DNA of 64,000 nt, taken from NCBI RefSeq assembly GCF_905147045.1, contig NC_065918.1, forward strand, positions 6,510,001-6,574,000, in the 5' to 3' direction. Position 1 is the first letter of the stretch; each line of letters opens with the position of its first letter. This document shows positions 37,201 through 48,724 of this stretch, one piece after another. Source of the DNA: Nymphalis io (taxonomy: Eukaryota > Arthropoda > Insecta > Lepidoptera > Nymphalidae). The notes under the pieces are model-generated. The model was not told where the DNA came from and ran no database searches. It worked only from the letters and a program-made list of their open reading frames with translations. Position numbers and translations under genes: made by a program.

Positions 37201-40200
37201 ACCCACGATCATCGGTTAAGATTCACGCGTTCTTACCACTGGGCCATCTCGGCTTTTTTTTTTTTTAAGTTACCATTGGTATTTGTAATTTGAAAGAGCC
37301 CATTTGGTTCAAGTTGATTTGGGTTAACCAATATAAAATTTGGAAAGAATGAATGTATTATTTGTTACAAAAAAGATTATAAGTTTTATAACACGTCTGA
37401 ACGTGAACAATAATAATTGCACACCGACAAGTATTATGTAAATCGACGTTTGGTTTGTTACATTGCGGTTATATAAGTATATTGTCGACAACGCAATGGA
37501 GAGCGTCGGGTCGCAGGTTACGTTAGCCTCGTAGATACGTAAGTCCACGTGGGCCACTATTTTTTTTTTTTCATCACGTCTCATCAATTACATATTGAGT
37601 CTAGAGTAAAAACAAAGCTCTTATTAATCAAGAAATTGCAAAAACTAAGTAGTTTCACAGTTTCTACAATGAGGTACAACACTAATAACGATATACGATG
37701 GGTTAGATATAGACAAATTGTTTACAAAATATTTTTAATCTGTGGAGCTACACGATAGTGAAAGGTCACCTAATTTCGTAAGTTTTATTTTGCGCTAAAG
37801 TTAGGTCGTTGGCTAGTAAGTGGTTACGACGATAGGCGAACTTGAATAGTATTATATAGTCCATAATATGCCGACGATAGAAGCGACTGGCGATTATTCT
37901 ACTAAGTCAAGGCCATATTAGTACGTTGTTATATAAAAACTATTTAAAGAAATGTTACATTTTATTTATTTGTATAATCTGTTTTGTTTTAACATTGACC
38001 AATTTAGTCCTTTTAAATAGTTGGTCTTCATTCGGCCTTGGTTTGGTCTGATATTAAATATTTCATTAGGGTGCTATGTTAAATTTTAATTCTTTCATTT
38101 TTATTTTACTCAATTATAAGTGATTGCTTTGTTATTATTATTCATCAGTGTGTCGGATAGATTAGAGTTTTCGGGATGCGTTTGAACGCTTGATTAAGAT
38201 GTTTATCATAATGTCGCATTACAATTAAAGTATTTATTTAATTAATTTAATTTAACTGATAATCCGACAACCGCTGCCGTTCATCGCTTGGTTAATATCG
38301 TTATGTAACGTAGTTCAAACTCTGACTTCATTCAAAATTACGTAACCTCGCCACATAAGACCATGTAGCTTTGCGGACTTAATGTCGCAGATACATTCAG
38401 CTTCTCTTATCCATATTTTATTAGATCATTTGTAAAAATACGAGTATATGCGTATGTATAACGCGATCTGCTTCGAATTACTTAATCCAAGTTTTTTTTA
38501 ATCCATAGAACCGTTTGCTAATATATTGTATAACCTGATTAACAGTTCTTGCTGTTTTCATTTATGTCATGTTAATTAAATACTAGTGATAATAGGATTT
38601 AGCGTAATGAACTATCAATCAAATAAAATAATAAGATTAAGAACATCAATGTCTATAATTATTTTTCCTATTGTCAACAGCCAGGCCACGTTATTCGATA
38701 AGACGCAGTATGCAGACTCGTACAAGCAGGGAACATGTGAACTGTCCTCACAATGGTTCACGGCCGCGGGTCCCAATGACGGTGCAGGTGATTATACACT
38801 GTCCTAATATATGTATTATTTTTTTTTTACTTTTAACGCTATAGCAAATGTATTGTTACATAATTGCGATTTTTTTTATTGCATTGCGAATTATTTTTTT
38901 AATTTAAATCATTATGCTAGTAATAGCCTTAGGATAGATTCTTACCTCACTCAATATTTGCGATCAGATTTTAGAATACTCCAAAAAAATTCACAATTAT
39001 TATTTAATATCTATCATTGGCATGAACGGTATGCGGTGCATGCCGTCGCTTACTCAAGCCATGGCCATCGGCATCTACATACATTTTTAATTACACTCGT
39101 CTACTAACCTTTCATGGAAAACAAGGGTATAGTTGGATTTTAATGTAGATTTTATTCACTCAGACGGATCATTATTTCTGCATAGTTCCACTGCTCCCAT
39201 TGTTTAAACGATTGTGGATCCTGCAACGTTAAATTGATAATAATAATAATAATATCAAAATACATTTATCGCTTTATAAACAATATTACAAAAATAAGCG
39301 CGGATGACATTAAAAGTTTATCTTCGTTATTTATTTTTATATAACAAACTAACATAGTAGTGCTTGCTGATAATACTGAGATTGGTCTCGCTTGTTTATT
39401 ATTTCTCTTTAATTTCAACGCTTGCAGTTATATAAGTTCTTGCGAAGTAATATGTTATTGCTAAGCGAATTTTACTAATATATAAAATAAAAGAAAATTG
39501 TAATACAGTGGATTTCGATTATAACGACGATATAAAATACCGTCACTGTATCGGGTCACTATAACTGTATTTATTGCGACCCAATACAGGCGCGCATTGC
39601 GCATATCCAATTTATGCACATTGCGCGCCTGGTGTGTCTAATTAAAATGGGTATTTTCTATTTAACTTGTCACTAAAAGCCACCCTGTCTTTACAATATC
39701 GATGGTATCCAGGAGATTGTCAAAAAATGGGTTATTTTTTCGTATATATGATAGAGTTTATTATTTGCTGCACAATAAGCTTTCGATAATGGCTTTTTAG
39801 TATTGTAAAAGTATGAAATATACGACAATTGTCAAAACATAGATCATTTATCTTTTTTTGTCTTCTTAGCTCAGTCCTGTTTACGTAAACATTTTTCGAC
39901 TATCTCCGACGTCATTAAGGCTATTTTGTTTGCTTCGCTAGTCAATTGCTAAAGTTTTGTGTTTTATGAAACATAACTAGGTTTTTTCACCTTGCCTATA
40001 ACTACTATTTTCCGTTTTTTCTAGTCATAATTGAACCAAAAGCTATTGTTATATAAAATATAGCAAGAATGAAAGTTGGTATGCAAAAATATATAAAATT
40101 TGGTATTGAAATATAATCTATTTAACACGTTGACACTAAGGGTCCTTCACCTTAGGGGGCCGTAGTGCACCGCATAGCCTCGCCCTGTTCTAGATACCAC

Positions 40201-43200
40201 TGACTAGGTGCCATATTAAACACAAGCTAACGCACTGAAAATTAATGTGTAAATGAATATTAGATTTAACTTTATCGGTCTTAATATTTATAAAAAGCGT
40301 GTAATAACAACAACTGTTGTAAACAAAAGCAAGGCAAGCCTTATGATCTTTCGCTTGCAAAATTCAAGTTATTTTCCTTCAAAAGTATGCGTTAAATTCG
40401 AGACTTAATTGTTACGTCGCTATAACCGAAAAAACGTCACAACCTAGTTCTTTATATTGTAAAGGAAATCCACTGTGCTTTAAACTGTATATGAGTATAA
40501 ATGTAGATTCACTAAAAACTCTATTACCCTAACCTTCGTACTAAGAAAAGTTGCGTAGTGATTGAAATTTTACACAGCTTTGTATTGTCCTTTCGAGTCA
40601 TAAATTACTGACGAAAGAAAGATAAAACGGTGTGTAATGGTTAACCCGCTGTGCAACGTTTATAGATTCTATAATTTGTCTTATTTTACACTGTATTTAT
40701 AGTTTATTATTGTATTGAGTTGAAGATCTTTTCAGTTAATTTATACAAAGCATTGGTCTGCATATCCCAGCAGAGATAATAATTGTAAATGACATTATAT
40801 TGTATTCTTTTGTTTACGTCATAAAACAACGTCACAATTTCTCTCAACGGTGTCAATATTATTGTGCACATTGATAAATGTTAACTACATCGTCAATTTT
40901 AACATTATAAATAAACGCATCATTTTGGTAACAAAATGTTTTATGCATAAACATAAAATAATTTAAATAGTTAGGTATTAAAAAAAAAATACTAAAAAGC
41001 TTTCCAACTGTTATCAATCTGTCTATATAATTTTTAAATATATGACAAGTAATTTTGTTTCGTGGTAGGCTCGGCATCGCAGAGCGCGCGAGTTGATGTA
41101 CGCGGGAAAGTTTCTAGAAGCCGCACCACATCTCGCACGCGTTGCTGCCTCTACGGAACCATATGCGCGCGTCGCCCGTGTTCTCTTGACGCAGGTATAT
41201 TATTGCAACTATTTTGTTCTAGTTTTAAATATTTTTAAAAGACTTATATGACTTTATTTTGATAAATGTATAAATTACATTATAATTAGAGTAATTTCAA
41301 CGAATATTCGGCTAATGTTCGGTATTCGACCTTCTGTGCCCTAAAATATTATTTGGCACAATATCGATTTTAAAAATAGTCAAGTTAAATATATTTTTAT
41401 AATCATTGTTTATCGCTACAAAATTCAAACCATGTAATCAAATGTAAAATTCGCTTCAAATACGTTCGAATAGTTCGGCCGAATATACGTCGAGATCTCT
41501 GATCGAAAAGCGAACTAGTGGACCAACACAACCGTATGTTTCTTTTATTTGCAAATATTTCTATCCTTTGCGTTTAGTTATGATCTAAATAGAAAGAATC
41601 CTCGCATTACAGACAATCAGTGCCATGTGTAACGTGCGAAAACGTCGCACCATAACTCGCGAGCTCTCACAATCGGTCCGTGAACAGTCTGCGCACAGCT
41701 GGGTCAGTCCTTCGGACCTGGAGTGTGTGCTGTGCACCAATACTTTCACGAATCCCGTGTCGACGCCGTGCGGCCACACATACTGTCGAAGCTGTATCGA
41801 ACGCTCGATGTACTACAAAAAGAAATGCGCACTGTGCTTGGGACCTTTGGAGAATTTTAGACTCGCCGAGGTGAGTATTGTTTCGTTGTATTGTTTCTAG
41901 TTTCTAATAATGTTTGATATATGATAATACATTTTACTCTACACTGATAAAGTACACAGTAAGCGAAAGTGATATAATCAATTTAAGTTAATTATAAATT
42001 ACAATACGCGTGAAACTCACCTTTTATATAACTTAAGCCAAGGTAAGTTATTTCAAACGTCACCATTCTCCAATACATGTACAAAGAAGGCTATTATATT
42101 ACCTGAACTTCATTTCGATATAATTTTTGTATTATATAACTAAAAGTCAAAGCCATGAATGCATGACGAATTTTTGTCTCATGCAATGCAATATTTTGAT
42201 GAGTATTTAAAAATATTTTTTCTTTTATAATTAAATAACAATAGTTTTACACTAAGCAATAATTTGGTTTTTATTTTAACAATTGTATTTTTAAAATGTT
42301 ATCGACTTATCACGATTTTAATAAAGAATAAAACATTTAAAGTTTTCTGAATATTATATACTGGATATATATATTATGTACGCGTGTTTGTTTCATCCAT
42401 CTCGCCTATCTTGAGAGCAATTAACAACATTGAATGCTCCAGTTTTATCCGGCAATTAATTGCATAATTATCGTTAAACACGTGATTCGCTTTTCATTTA
42501 ATTTAAATGGGGATAAAATTGCATATCAAAAGTATATCACAGGCAATGTCGCCATCATTTATACTGTATCGCCGATTACATAACACACGTGCAGCGTAGT
42601 ATTAAATCAATTTAATATGAAAACGTTTAGCCAACAAATAAAGAATACACATCAAAACGGGTCATTATTTGTTGATTATTTATTTCGAAAAGATGACATT
42701 TGTAGCAATCTAGTTTCGCTCGCGGCTATGCTCGCGTCGGGGTTTGAATTTTTTGAATCAAATATTTAGTAGTAGCCTATGTTCTTCCTTAGGGTTCAAA
42801 AATGCTTCTTACTAAATTTCATCAAAATTCGGTTTAGTGGTTCAGTTGTGAAAGCGTAACATACAGACAGAGCTAGGGTTGCATTTATAATATTAGGATA
42901 GATTTGTTTAATACTGTTGTATATTAAAACATCTCGTCAACAACAACAACAGATAGTAACTGAACCTGCGTCTTCGCCTGCGTGAATTTATGATTGACAC
43001 AAAAATCCTTGTTCAATAATTTGAAGGATTGAAGTAATTTCATATTAGGATCTTCAAAGATGCGTGCAGTGGGGTCGAACTTTTGTCAGCTATCCGAAGT
43101 TATGTTCGTCTTAATTAGTAATTTTTCGCTGACTTTGACGCTGAAGGAAAACATTGGGAAACATGTCAGAGTTCTCGGAGATTTGCTATGCACTTTGCCT

Positions 43201-46200
43201 ACTGCCTTGAAACCGAACTTGAACGGTGTCTGTACCCTATTAAAATCGAAGAAGCACAAACCACAAACCTTAGATTTACAAATTCCATTCGATTAGCTAA
43301 CAGTTCCGCTGTATTATGAACTATAAACAGTTTTTGATTAATTTATTTTTATTTATATTACACGACTATTCCACTTATCTAGTTATAACGTAACGTAACT
43401 TTAATGTAACTTCCAAAGTTCCGATTACAACTGCTCGGACATTAAAAACGATATTTTCTCGCGAATCCATTGTCAATATCATATATTATTCAAGATCTCG
43501 ACCAATGATATCGCGTCAATTTGATGACAAAATAGTTTATTTGTCTTTGCTGCTCTTATGGTTGGAATAGGCTATAACTCTACTTATACTAAGAAGAGGT
43601 CCTTGTCCAGCAGAACAGCATATAAACAGGGCAGATAATATGATTAAGTTGTGTGCTATCCTTTCATTGAAATTACGTTTTATCTTGATGTATTTTCGAG
43701 AGTCCGTATTTCCTGATAGTTACAATGTTGGTGTCTTCAAATCCAGAGTAAACAGGTTTCTTCCAGGCAAGCGTGTTACATCCTAGACCGTGTCGATGCT
43801 TAACATCAGGCAAGTCAACGGTCAAACGCTGGCCTATTTATTAATTGTAAAAAAAAAAGTATATTATTTCGTACTTATGACATAAAAATCTATCTTCAAA
43901 AACCATTTTGTGGTGAAGCTGACACTAATCTTAAATCGCCTTTTGTTATTTCTATTTTAATCCTTACCTAAATAAATAACCTATACTATTTCTATCTTCA
44001 AAAATTAAGAATATTTAGTTCCAAACCCCAATATATATTTATCCCTTGTAAACTACTATTTTTCTTCTATGAATGTTACTATTTAGTTACGAAAAACCCT
44101 TTATAATCATTCAGACATTCGAGAACATTCAGTTGAAATAAAAAATTAAAAAAAATTATTGATGTTTCCAGACTCGCGATACACAATTCATTACATCAAT
44201 TTTGGCCTCAATTGACGTCTTACCGTTGCCAGAAGAAACGGACGTAATACCAGTTGTTACCTGTTACGTAGCATTTCCTGGGTAAGTTAAACTTATTTTT
44301 GCTTTTGACGTAGAATAACAAATGAAAAGGTCATTGTTGACATAATGCCATAAAAACATTTATTAAGTTACGATTTTTTAATATCAACAACTTCGATATT
44401 TATATTACCTAAAAGCATTTATTTTTATGGAACAATGAAGTCTCTGTAACATTGAAAAAGTTCCTGTTATAGAATTGAAATTCTTAAAAAGTTAATTGTT
44501 TAAAAAATGATTCTTTTTTTATATTCTTTTAATTAAATTATGACGAACTTTTGTCGGTTCACAATAGATTAGCTCATACTTTAAAGTCATTATAAATTTA
44601 GAAACAGTAAAGTATAAAGATATAATAAACATTTTAGTTGACATTTCTTACATCAGAATATGTTCTTGTAACGTTAGTAGAATTCGTTTTTTCTTTCCAA
44701 CTAAGCACCAACTTCGCTATTATGACTTTTTAGAATGCCATGTCCGCTGTTCATTTTCGACCCTCGCTATTGGCTGATGGTGCGGCGGGTGCTGGAGTCC
44801 GGATCGAGAAGGTTCGGCATGCTCGCCTACGAAAGGGGACATACGTTTGCCGATTATGGAACTGTGAGTTATTCATATTTCAGTTGAAATACTATTTAAG
44901 CGTTTATATAATAAAGACCATGTAATTCGTGGGATTAGGGCACATACACATAACAGCGATTCGAAATTTTAAATATTGTTATTTGAAGAAGGGCACTGCT
45001 TAACATTATGGTCTAATTTCGATAAGATCCTATAATAATAAATATTTTTTTAGAAACCTATGTTTCGTCGTGAAATCATATCAAATTATATAGAACTTGT
45101 TGGTAGGGCTTTGTGCACACCCGTGGGTAGGTACCACCCACTTATCAGATATTCTACCGCCAAATAGCAATATTTAGTATGGCCGTATTCCCTTTTGAAG
45201 GGTGAGTGAATTAGTAACTATAGCCTATTCCAATCACAGGAGGAGTAATGGTAAATAAACAACTTTGACGTTGAATTTACGTGATATCGTTGGTCGAGAT
45301 CTTGAACAATCTATGATATTTTTTTATGGATTTGCGACAAAATGGCGTTTTGGGTGTCGGTGAAGTTGTTATCGAAACTTTGGAAGTAAAATTAAAGTGG
45401 ATTAGTCTTGTATTATAAATAAAAAAAATATTAATCGAGAAGTGATTGTAATGTTTAATGCAGCACAGCTATTTGCACGCATAGAATGTTTAATTTTAAA
45501 GTTTGTTTATTTTGACTACAATTGGAATAGGTTATACAGGCATAACGGACATAACATCTTAGTTGGTGGCGCTTTGGCGATGTACGGAATGGTTGATAAT
45601 TCTTACAACCCTAGGAATTGGGATATTTAAAAGCGCAGTTTTCTATTCCCTCCTACCGCCGTTGTTGACATCGGTCGAGAAGACATTATCACGATAGTAA
45701 AACTTTTAATTACTTGAAAACTCCATTATTGTGTTTACAGGTCCTTGAAATTTGTGACTGTGTGGTGTTAGAAGATAGCCGCTGTATTGTATCGACTATT
45801 GGTGTCTCACGTTTTAGGGTTCTTGAGAGACGTGTGAAGGATGGGTCAGTTTGTCTTATATTATGGTTTTTTTTTAAACAATATTAATATTTTCAAAACG
45901 AATATAGATATACTACAACTGGGGTTGCCGTTTGTTTAGATATGATTACTGATTGAATTCTCTATATGAAAATGATTCGATTTTTATCGAAATCAATCAA
46001 GCTCGTGTTTAGTTTCTTGCTTAAAAACAAATCGTTCAAATATATTTTGTAATTTTGACTGATATTTAATGATATTTGAAATATGATTATGGTTTAAAAC
46101 TCAAAAAAAATTGTCCAATTAATTATAAATTTTGGCTTAATTAAGCTCATTAAATGAATAATATAATATAATAATATCTGTTAATATTTTTTGTGTAGAT

Positions 46201-48549
46201 ACGATGTCGCCCGCATCCAGCCTTTGACTGATATAATTCCAGCGGAAGATGAAATCCAAGATCTGCATTTACTGGCTGGTCAGATATCTTGTAAGGCGCT
46301 GACGTGGCTGAAGAACATGGACGAGGGTGTAAGAGAGGAAATAGAGACTGCATTTGGTTCCCTTCCCTATGACGGAACCCCTGACCAGTGGTGGAAAACA
46401 TCCGATGGACCGAATTGGTTATGGTGGCTGATAGCAATATTACCACTTAAATCCGAGATAAAGGTAAAAACAAAAAAAAATAATTAAATTGATTGTAAAT
46501 AAACAAGGAAAACTTCGTTCAAAAATGACTACCAAGCACTTTTGAATTTAAATTTTACAAAACTATATGAATTATAAAGCTACCGACCTACCGATTTAGA
46601 ATTCAGTTTCTACCGAGAAAAACCACCAAGAAACTTACTGCTTTACGTTATAAACGTTGCTTAAAGGCTCTTTAGTTAAACACTGAATTCGCTCTTTCTG
46701 ACATTATTGATTTGACATTCGAAAGAAGAAGACAGCATTGTTTAACTAATCACTCGCCAAATAACGTTTATAAGTAAGGCCGTTAGTGTTTTCTTTTTTC
46801 TAGCAAACGGGAAACATTGACATGTCAATCGTTCAATATAATGCACAAAACTTTACATCAGATATATTAATCTATTTATATACTTATTTCCCCGTCCCTA
46901 CTATGTATGGGTAAAATGATTTTTTTTTATTTCATCGATTAAAAAAAATCCTGGAACCTAATTGCAGTCATCTGGTTCCAATCTAAACCATCCATAATCA
47001 TTCAAAAAAATCATCACAATCGGTCCAGCCGTTTAAGACTACATACAATAAATAAACATAAGCTAAAATAAAGCAGTTCAATGCATTTTTCTAAAAGAGA
47101 TTCTTCTCAGTTTGTGACCCAATTTCTTTTGTTTGTCTAGGAGTTATTGATGAGCATGAGTGTTATCACCAAATTTAAAAAAAAGAGTAAAAGAACAACT
47201 TTTTTTAAAATTAAAAAGAAACACCTGAACTAAATATATAAATGATTGAATGAATTTATAGCCAGTGTCATTCTAGTTTATTTAAGGATTCTATGATACC
47301 CCGTACACCCAATTCTGTTCAGGCATTTAATAGTTATGGTGGAATGAAGAAACTCACACATACATAAATGAACCCTGAAAATATTACACTCCTTTAATGG
47401 GCAGTCGTGTTATAACGTTCGAAATATGCTTATCATTAAATGGTTTCCTCGAATTGTCAATAATAATGGTCGAATTTTAAGCACTCGGCAAACAATAGTA
47501 TATAGAGGTAGATGGTACGGATTAAATCTACTTATTTTTTCTTCAACTTTTAAAATTAACAATCGTAAGCATTTTATTCTTAACCTGTCTGCATTAAAAT
47601 GTTAGCAAAAAAAATAGAAAATGCCTCATTCCTCCTTTGCAATCTAGTAACTTTATATATATAACTACTCTACGAATATCTAACTACTCTACGAATAGAG
47701 ATATTTCGTTTTATCAGTAAGTAGTTTTTTTATTAAAATACCTAATATTATTTTTGTTTCTAAATACGTAATTAATTTTTAATCTAGTGTTTTTAATGTT
47801 ATTCCACATTAGTTATGAAACTAAATGTTTCGTGCTTGACTCATTGTCAAGATACTCTGAGTCTACTCATTATTCTGTTAAAGCAAATACAGCACAGCTG
47901 TGTTTACGAGCTGGCTTGATCCATGTCGTAACAGAAGAACAGATTCCATTGATATTTTGTAATGCCTTGATAAAACTTATTCATTAATATCGTTACCATA
48001 TTTAAATTTTGTTTATATTTTTATCGAGAATAAATTGGAGAATGATAATATGTTTATGAGTAATACTGTGTAATTTAGCACGTTTTGTTCGAACCGCTGT
48101 GCCTGTCCAACGACGATTTCTACACACATCCCAATAAAAGTTGTTTATCATTTAATCAGAAGCACTTGCGAAATATATATTTCACTTTATTCCATACTTT
48201 GTACCAGCCAAGCTTGCTCCATACCAAATTTTATCAAAATCAGTTCAGATGGTTTAGCCGCTTAAAGCTTAACAGACAGACAATTTTACTTTCACATTTT
48301 TTTATTGCCTCCAAATGATGCAAGATTTTCCTTAAAGGAAAAAAAAGGGAAAATATAATAAATAAAATGTCATTTCTTTGTTTATAGATATTGATTCTAT
48401 CCACCCGCAGTCTTCTAAAACGCATGTTGGCCGTCTCACGCACACTCGATGTTATGGATATGGACTCATTTACATCGAGTAACCAATCAGACGGTGAGCC
48501 TCCTCTTAACGAACTCACAAACCAGGAATGGTTGAACCGAAACAGGTGA
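28787..48549 (+). CDS. LONRF-type protein (RING fingers, TPR-like region, Lon N-terminal domain), 13 exons
   Basis: This is a predicted RING-type E3 ubiquitin ligase of the LON-peptidase-N-terminal-domain-and-RING family; its substrates are unknown. Exons: 28787-28834, 31440-31499, 35472-36376, 36465-36581, 36695-36756, 38681-38787, 41069-41194, 41613-41870, 44172-44281, 44734-44863, 45741-45844, 46199-46463, 48388-48549. Every phase fits and gives 817 residues. A long Ser/Arg-rich low-complexity N-terminus precedes a first zinc finger with CCLNCC, CGHTRCMRC and a terminal CPC. A basic segment and a TPR-like helix pair (RARELMYAGKFLEAAPHLAR) follow. Next comes a canonical C3HC4 RING (CVLC, CGHTYCRSC, CALC), then the Lon domain from about VIPVVTCYVAFPGMPCPLFI to PLKSEIK. 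The first two small exons are the least certain, because an in-frame ATG at 35430 offers an alternative start. The 3' exons are secure. Confidence 0.88.
31207..31256. repeat. (TA)n microsatellite
   Basis: An uninterrupted run of about 25 TA units lies in LONRF intron 1. It is likely length-polymorphic and prone to assembly error. Confidence 0.9.
34404..34550 (+). repeat. tRNA-derived SINE, third family
   Basis: The head carries an A-box-like TAGCGCAGTGGGTTA and a B-box-like GGTTCGATCT about 45 bases apart, followed by a short body ending GGTTTTGTTATTA and an A-rich stretch. It differs from families A and B in this window. No target-site duplication was identified. Confidence 0.5.
36953..37267 (-). 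mobile_element. tRNA-derived SINE (family A), inverted, with target-site duplication
   Basis: On the minus strand this stretch reads as the family A head (B-box GGTTCAAACCCGGGC) and body. It is flanked by AGTTACCAT at 36944-36952 and 37268-37276. A run of about 14 T lies between the tRNA-like head and the right-hand duplication, on the side where no poly(A) tail would be expected. It lies in the LONRF intron 36757-38680. Confidence 0.85.
39506..40475. mobile_element. Non-autonomous pogo/Tigger-like DNA transposon
   Basis: The ends are inverted copies of CAGTGGATTTC (39506-39516 and 40465-40475). Just inside them, subterminal repeats pair GATTATAACGACG with the inverted GGTTATAGCGACG. CAGTGG ends and an internal TATAACGAC-type motif resemble Tigger/pogo elements of the Tc1/mariner superfamily. 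The left flank is TA but the right flank is TG, so the TA duplication has decayed or the end has mutated. I see no transposase frame in the 970 bp. It lies in a LONRF intron. Confidence 0.6.
39587..39631. repeat. GC-rich imperfect hairpin inside the pogo-like element
   Basis: The arms 39587-39604 and 39614-39631 (CAGGCGCGCATTGCGCAT and its near-complement) pair at 16 of 18 positions across a 9-base AT-rich loop. This GC content is striking within AT-rich flanks. Confidence 0.6.
42715..42905 (+). repeat. Degenerate RTE/Helitron-like repeat tail
   Basis: The stretch includes GTGAAAGCGTAACATACAGA and ends near TTATAATATTAGGATAGA, a combination I recognise as common in dispersed lepidopteran repeats. 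A related motif appears at about 48190-48300, just before the last LONRF exon. Family assignment is from memory and uncertain. Confidence 0.4.
43233..43574 (-). mobile_element. MITE, diverged copy, opposite orientation to 45221-45534
   Basis: This stretch ends in TTGGAATAGGCTA followed by TA, matching inverted the left end of the element at 45221. Internal blocks such as CAAGATCTCGACCAA and ACTTCCAAAGTT align with the reverse complement of that element along most of its length. The left boundary near 43233 is approximate because that terminal repeat is degraded. It lies in the LONRF intron 41871-44171. Confidence 0.65.
43590..43850 (+). pseudogene. 3' end of a non-LTR (LINE) ORF2, decayed
   Basis: The conceptual translation at 43721-43774 is YNVGVFKSRVNRFLPGKR, the kind of C-terminal ORF2 segment I recognise from lepidopteran LINEs of the CR1/Jockey group. 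A stop follows almost at once. Upstream sequence from about 43590 (AGAAGAGGTCCTTGTCCAGC) looks like the same element with frame damage. Only this 5'-truncated end is present, directly beside the MITE. Confidence 0.5.
45103..45605 (+). mobile_element. SINE family B copy split by a MITE
   Basis: The left part, 45103-45220, has GTAGGTACCACCCACTTATC and AGGGTGAGTGA. The right part, from 45535, has CAGGCATAACGGACATAACA and GGTGGCGCTTTGGCGATGTA. Joined, they follow the family consensus across AACTACAGGC, so the intervening 314 bp inserted later at a TA. The element lies in the LONRF intron 44864-45740. Confidence 0.75.
45221..45534 (+). mobile_element. MITE with terminal inverted repeats and TA target duplication
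   Basis: The terminal inverted repeats are TAGCCTATTCCAAT (45221-45234) and ATTGGAATAGGTTA (45521-45534), matching at 13 of 14 positions. TA flanks each end (45219-45220 and 45535-45536). The interior is AT-rich and non-coding. TA duplication suggests the Tc1/mariner superfamily, though the ends do not match a family I can name. Confidence 0.75.
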
Positions 48550-48652
48550 AGCGACACAGATTAAATATTAATAGGCGATGACTGTTAATGCAAATTGAAA
48601 ATGTTTGCATTCAATTCTGTAATGCTACATTAAAGCACTTACGAATAGCTTA

Positions 48653-48658
48653 AATAAA
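48653..48658 (+). terminator. Poly(A) signal of the LONRF gene
   Basis: AATAAA lies about 100 bases after the LONRF stop. The satellite array begins roughly 70 bases further on, so the transcript may end just before it or read into it. Confidence 0.45.
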
Positions 48659-48724
48659 ATAACAAGTCTTTGTTTTAAATAAATCTTATAATGTTAGTTT
48701 AAGTTTTGCTAGCATTCCATGATT

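Noticed and set aside
43060..43296. 78-codon frame
   Set aside because: Its 3' part runs into the degraded end of the MITE and it has no recognised domain.
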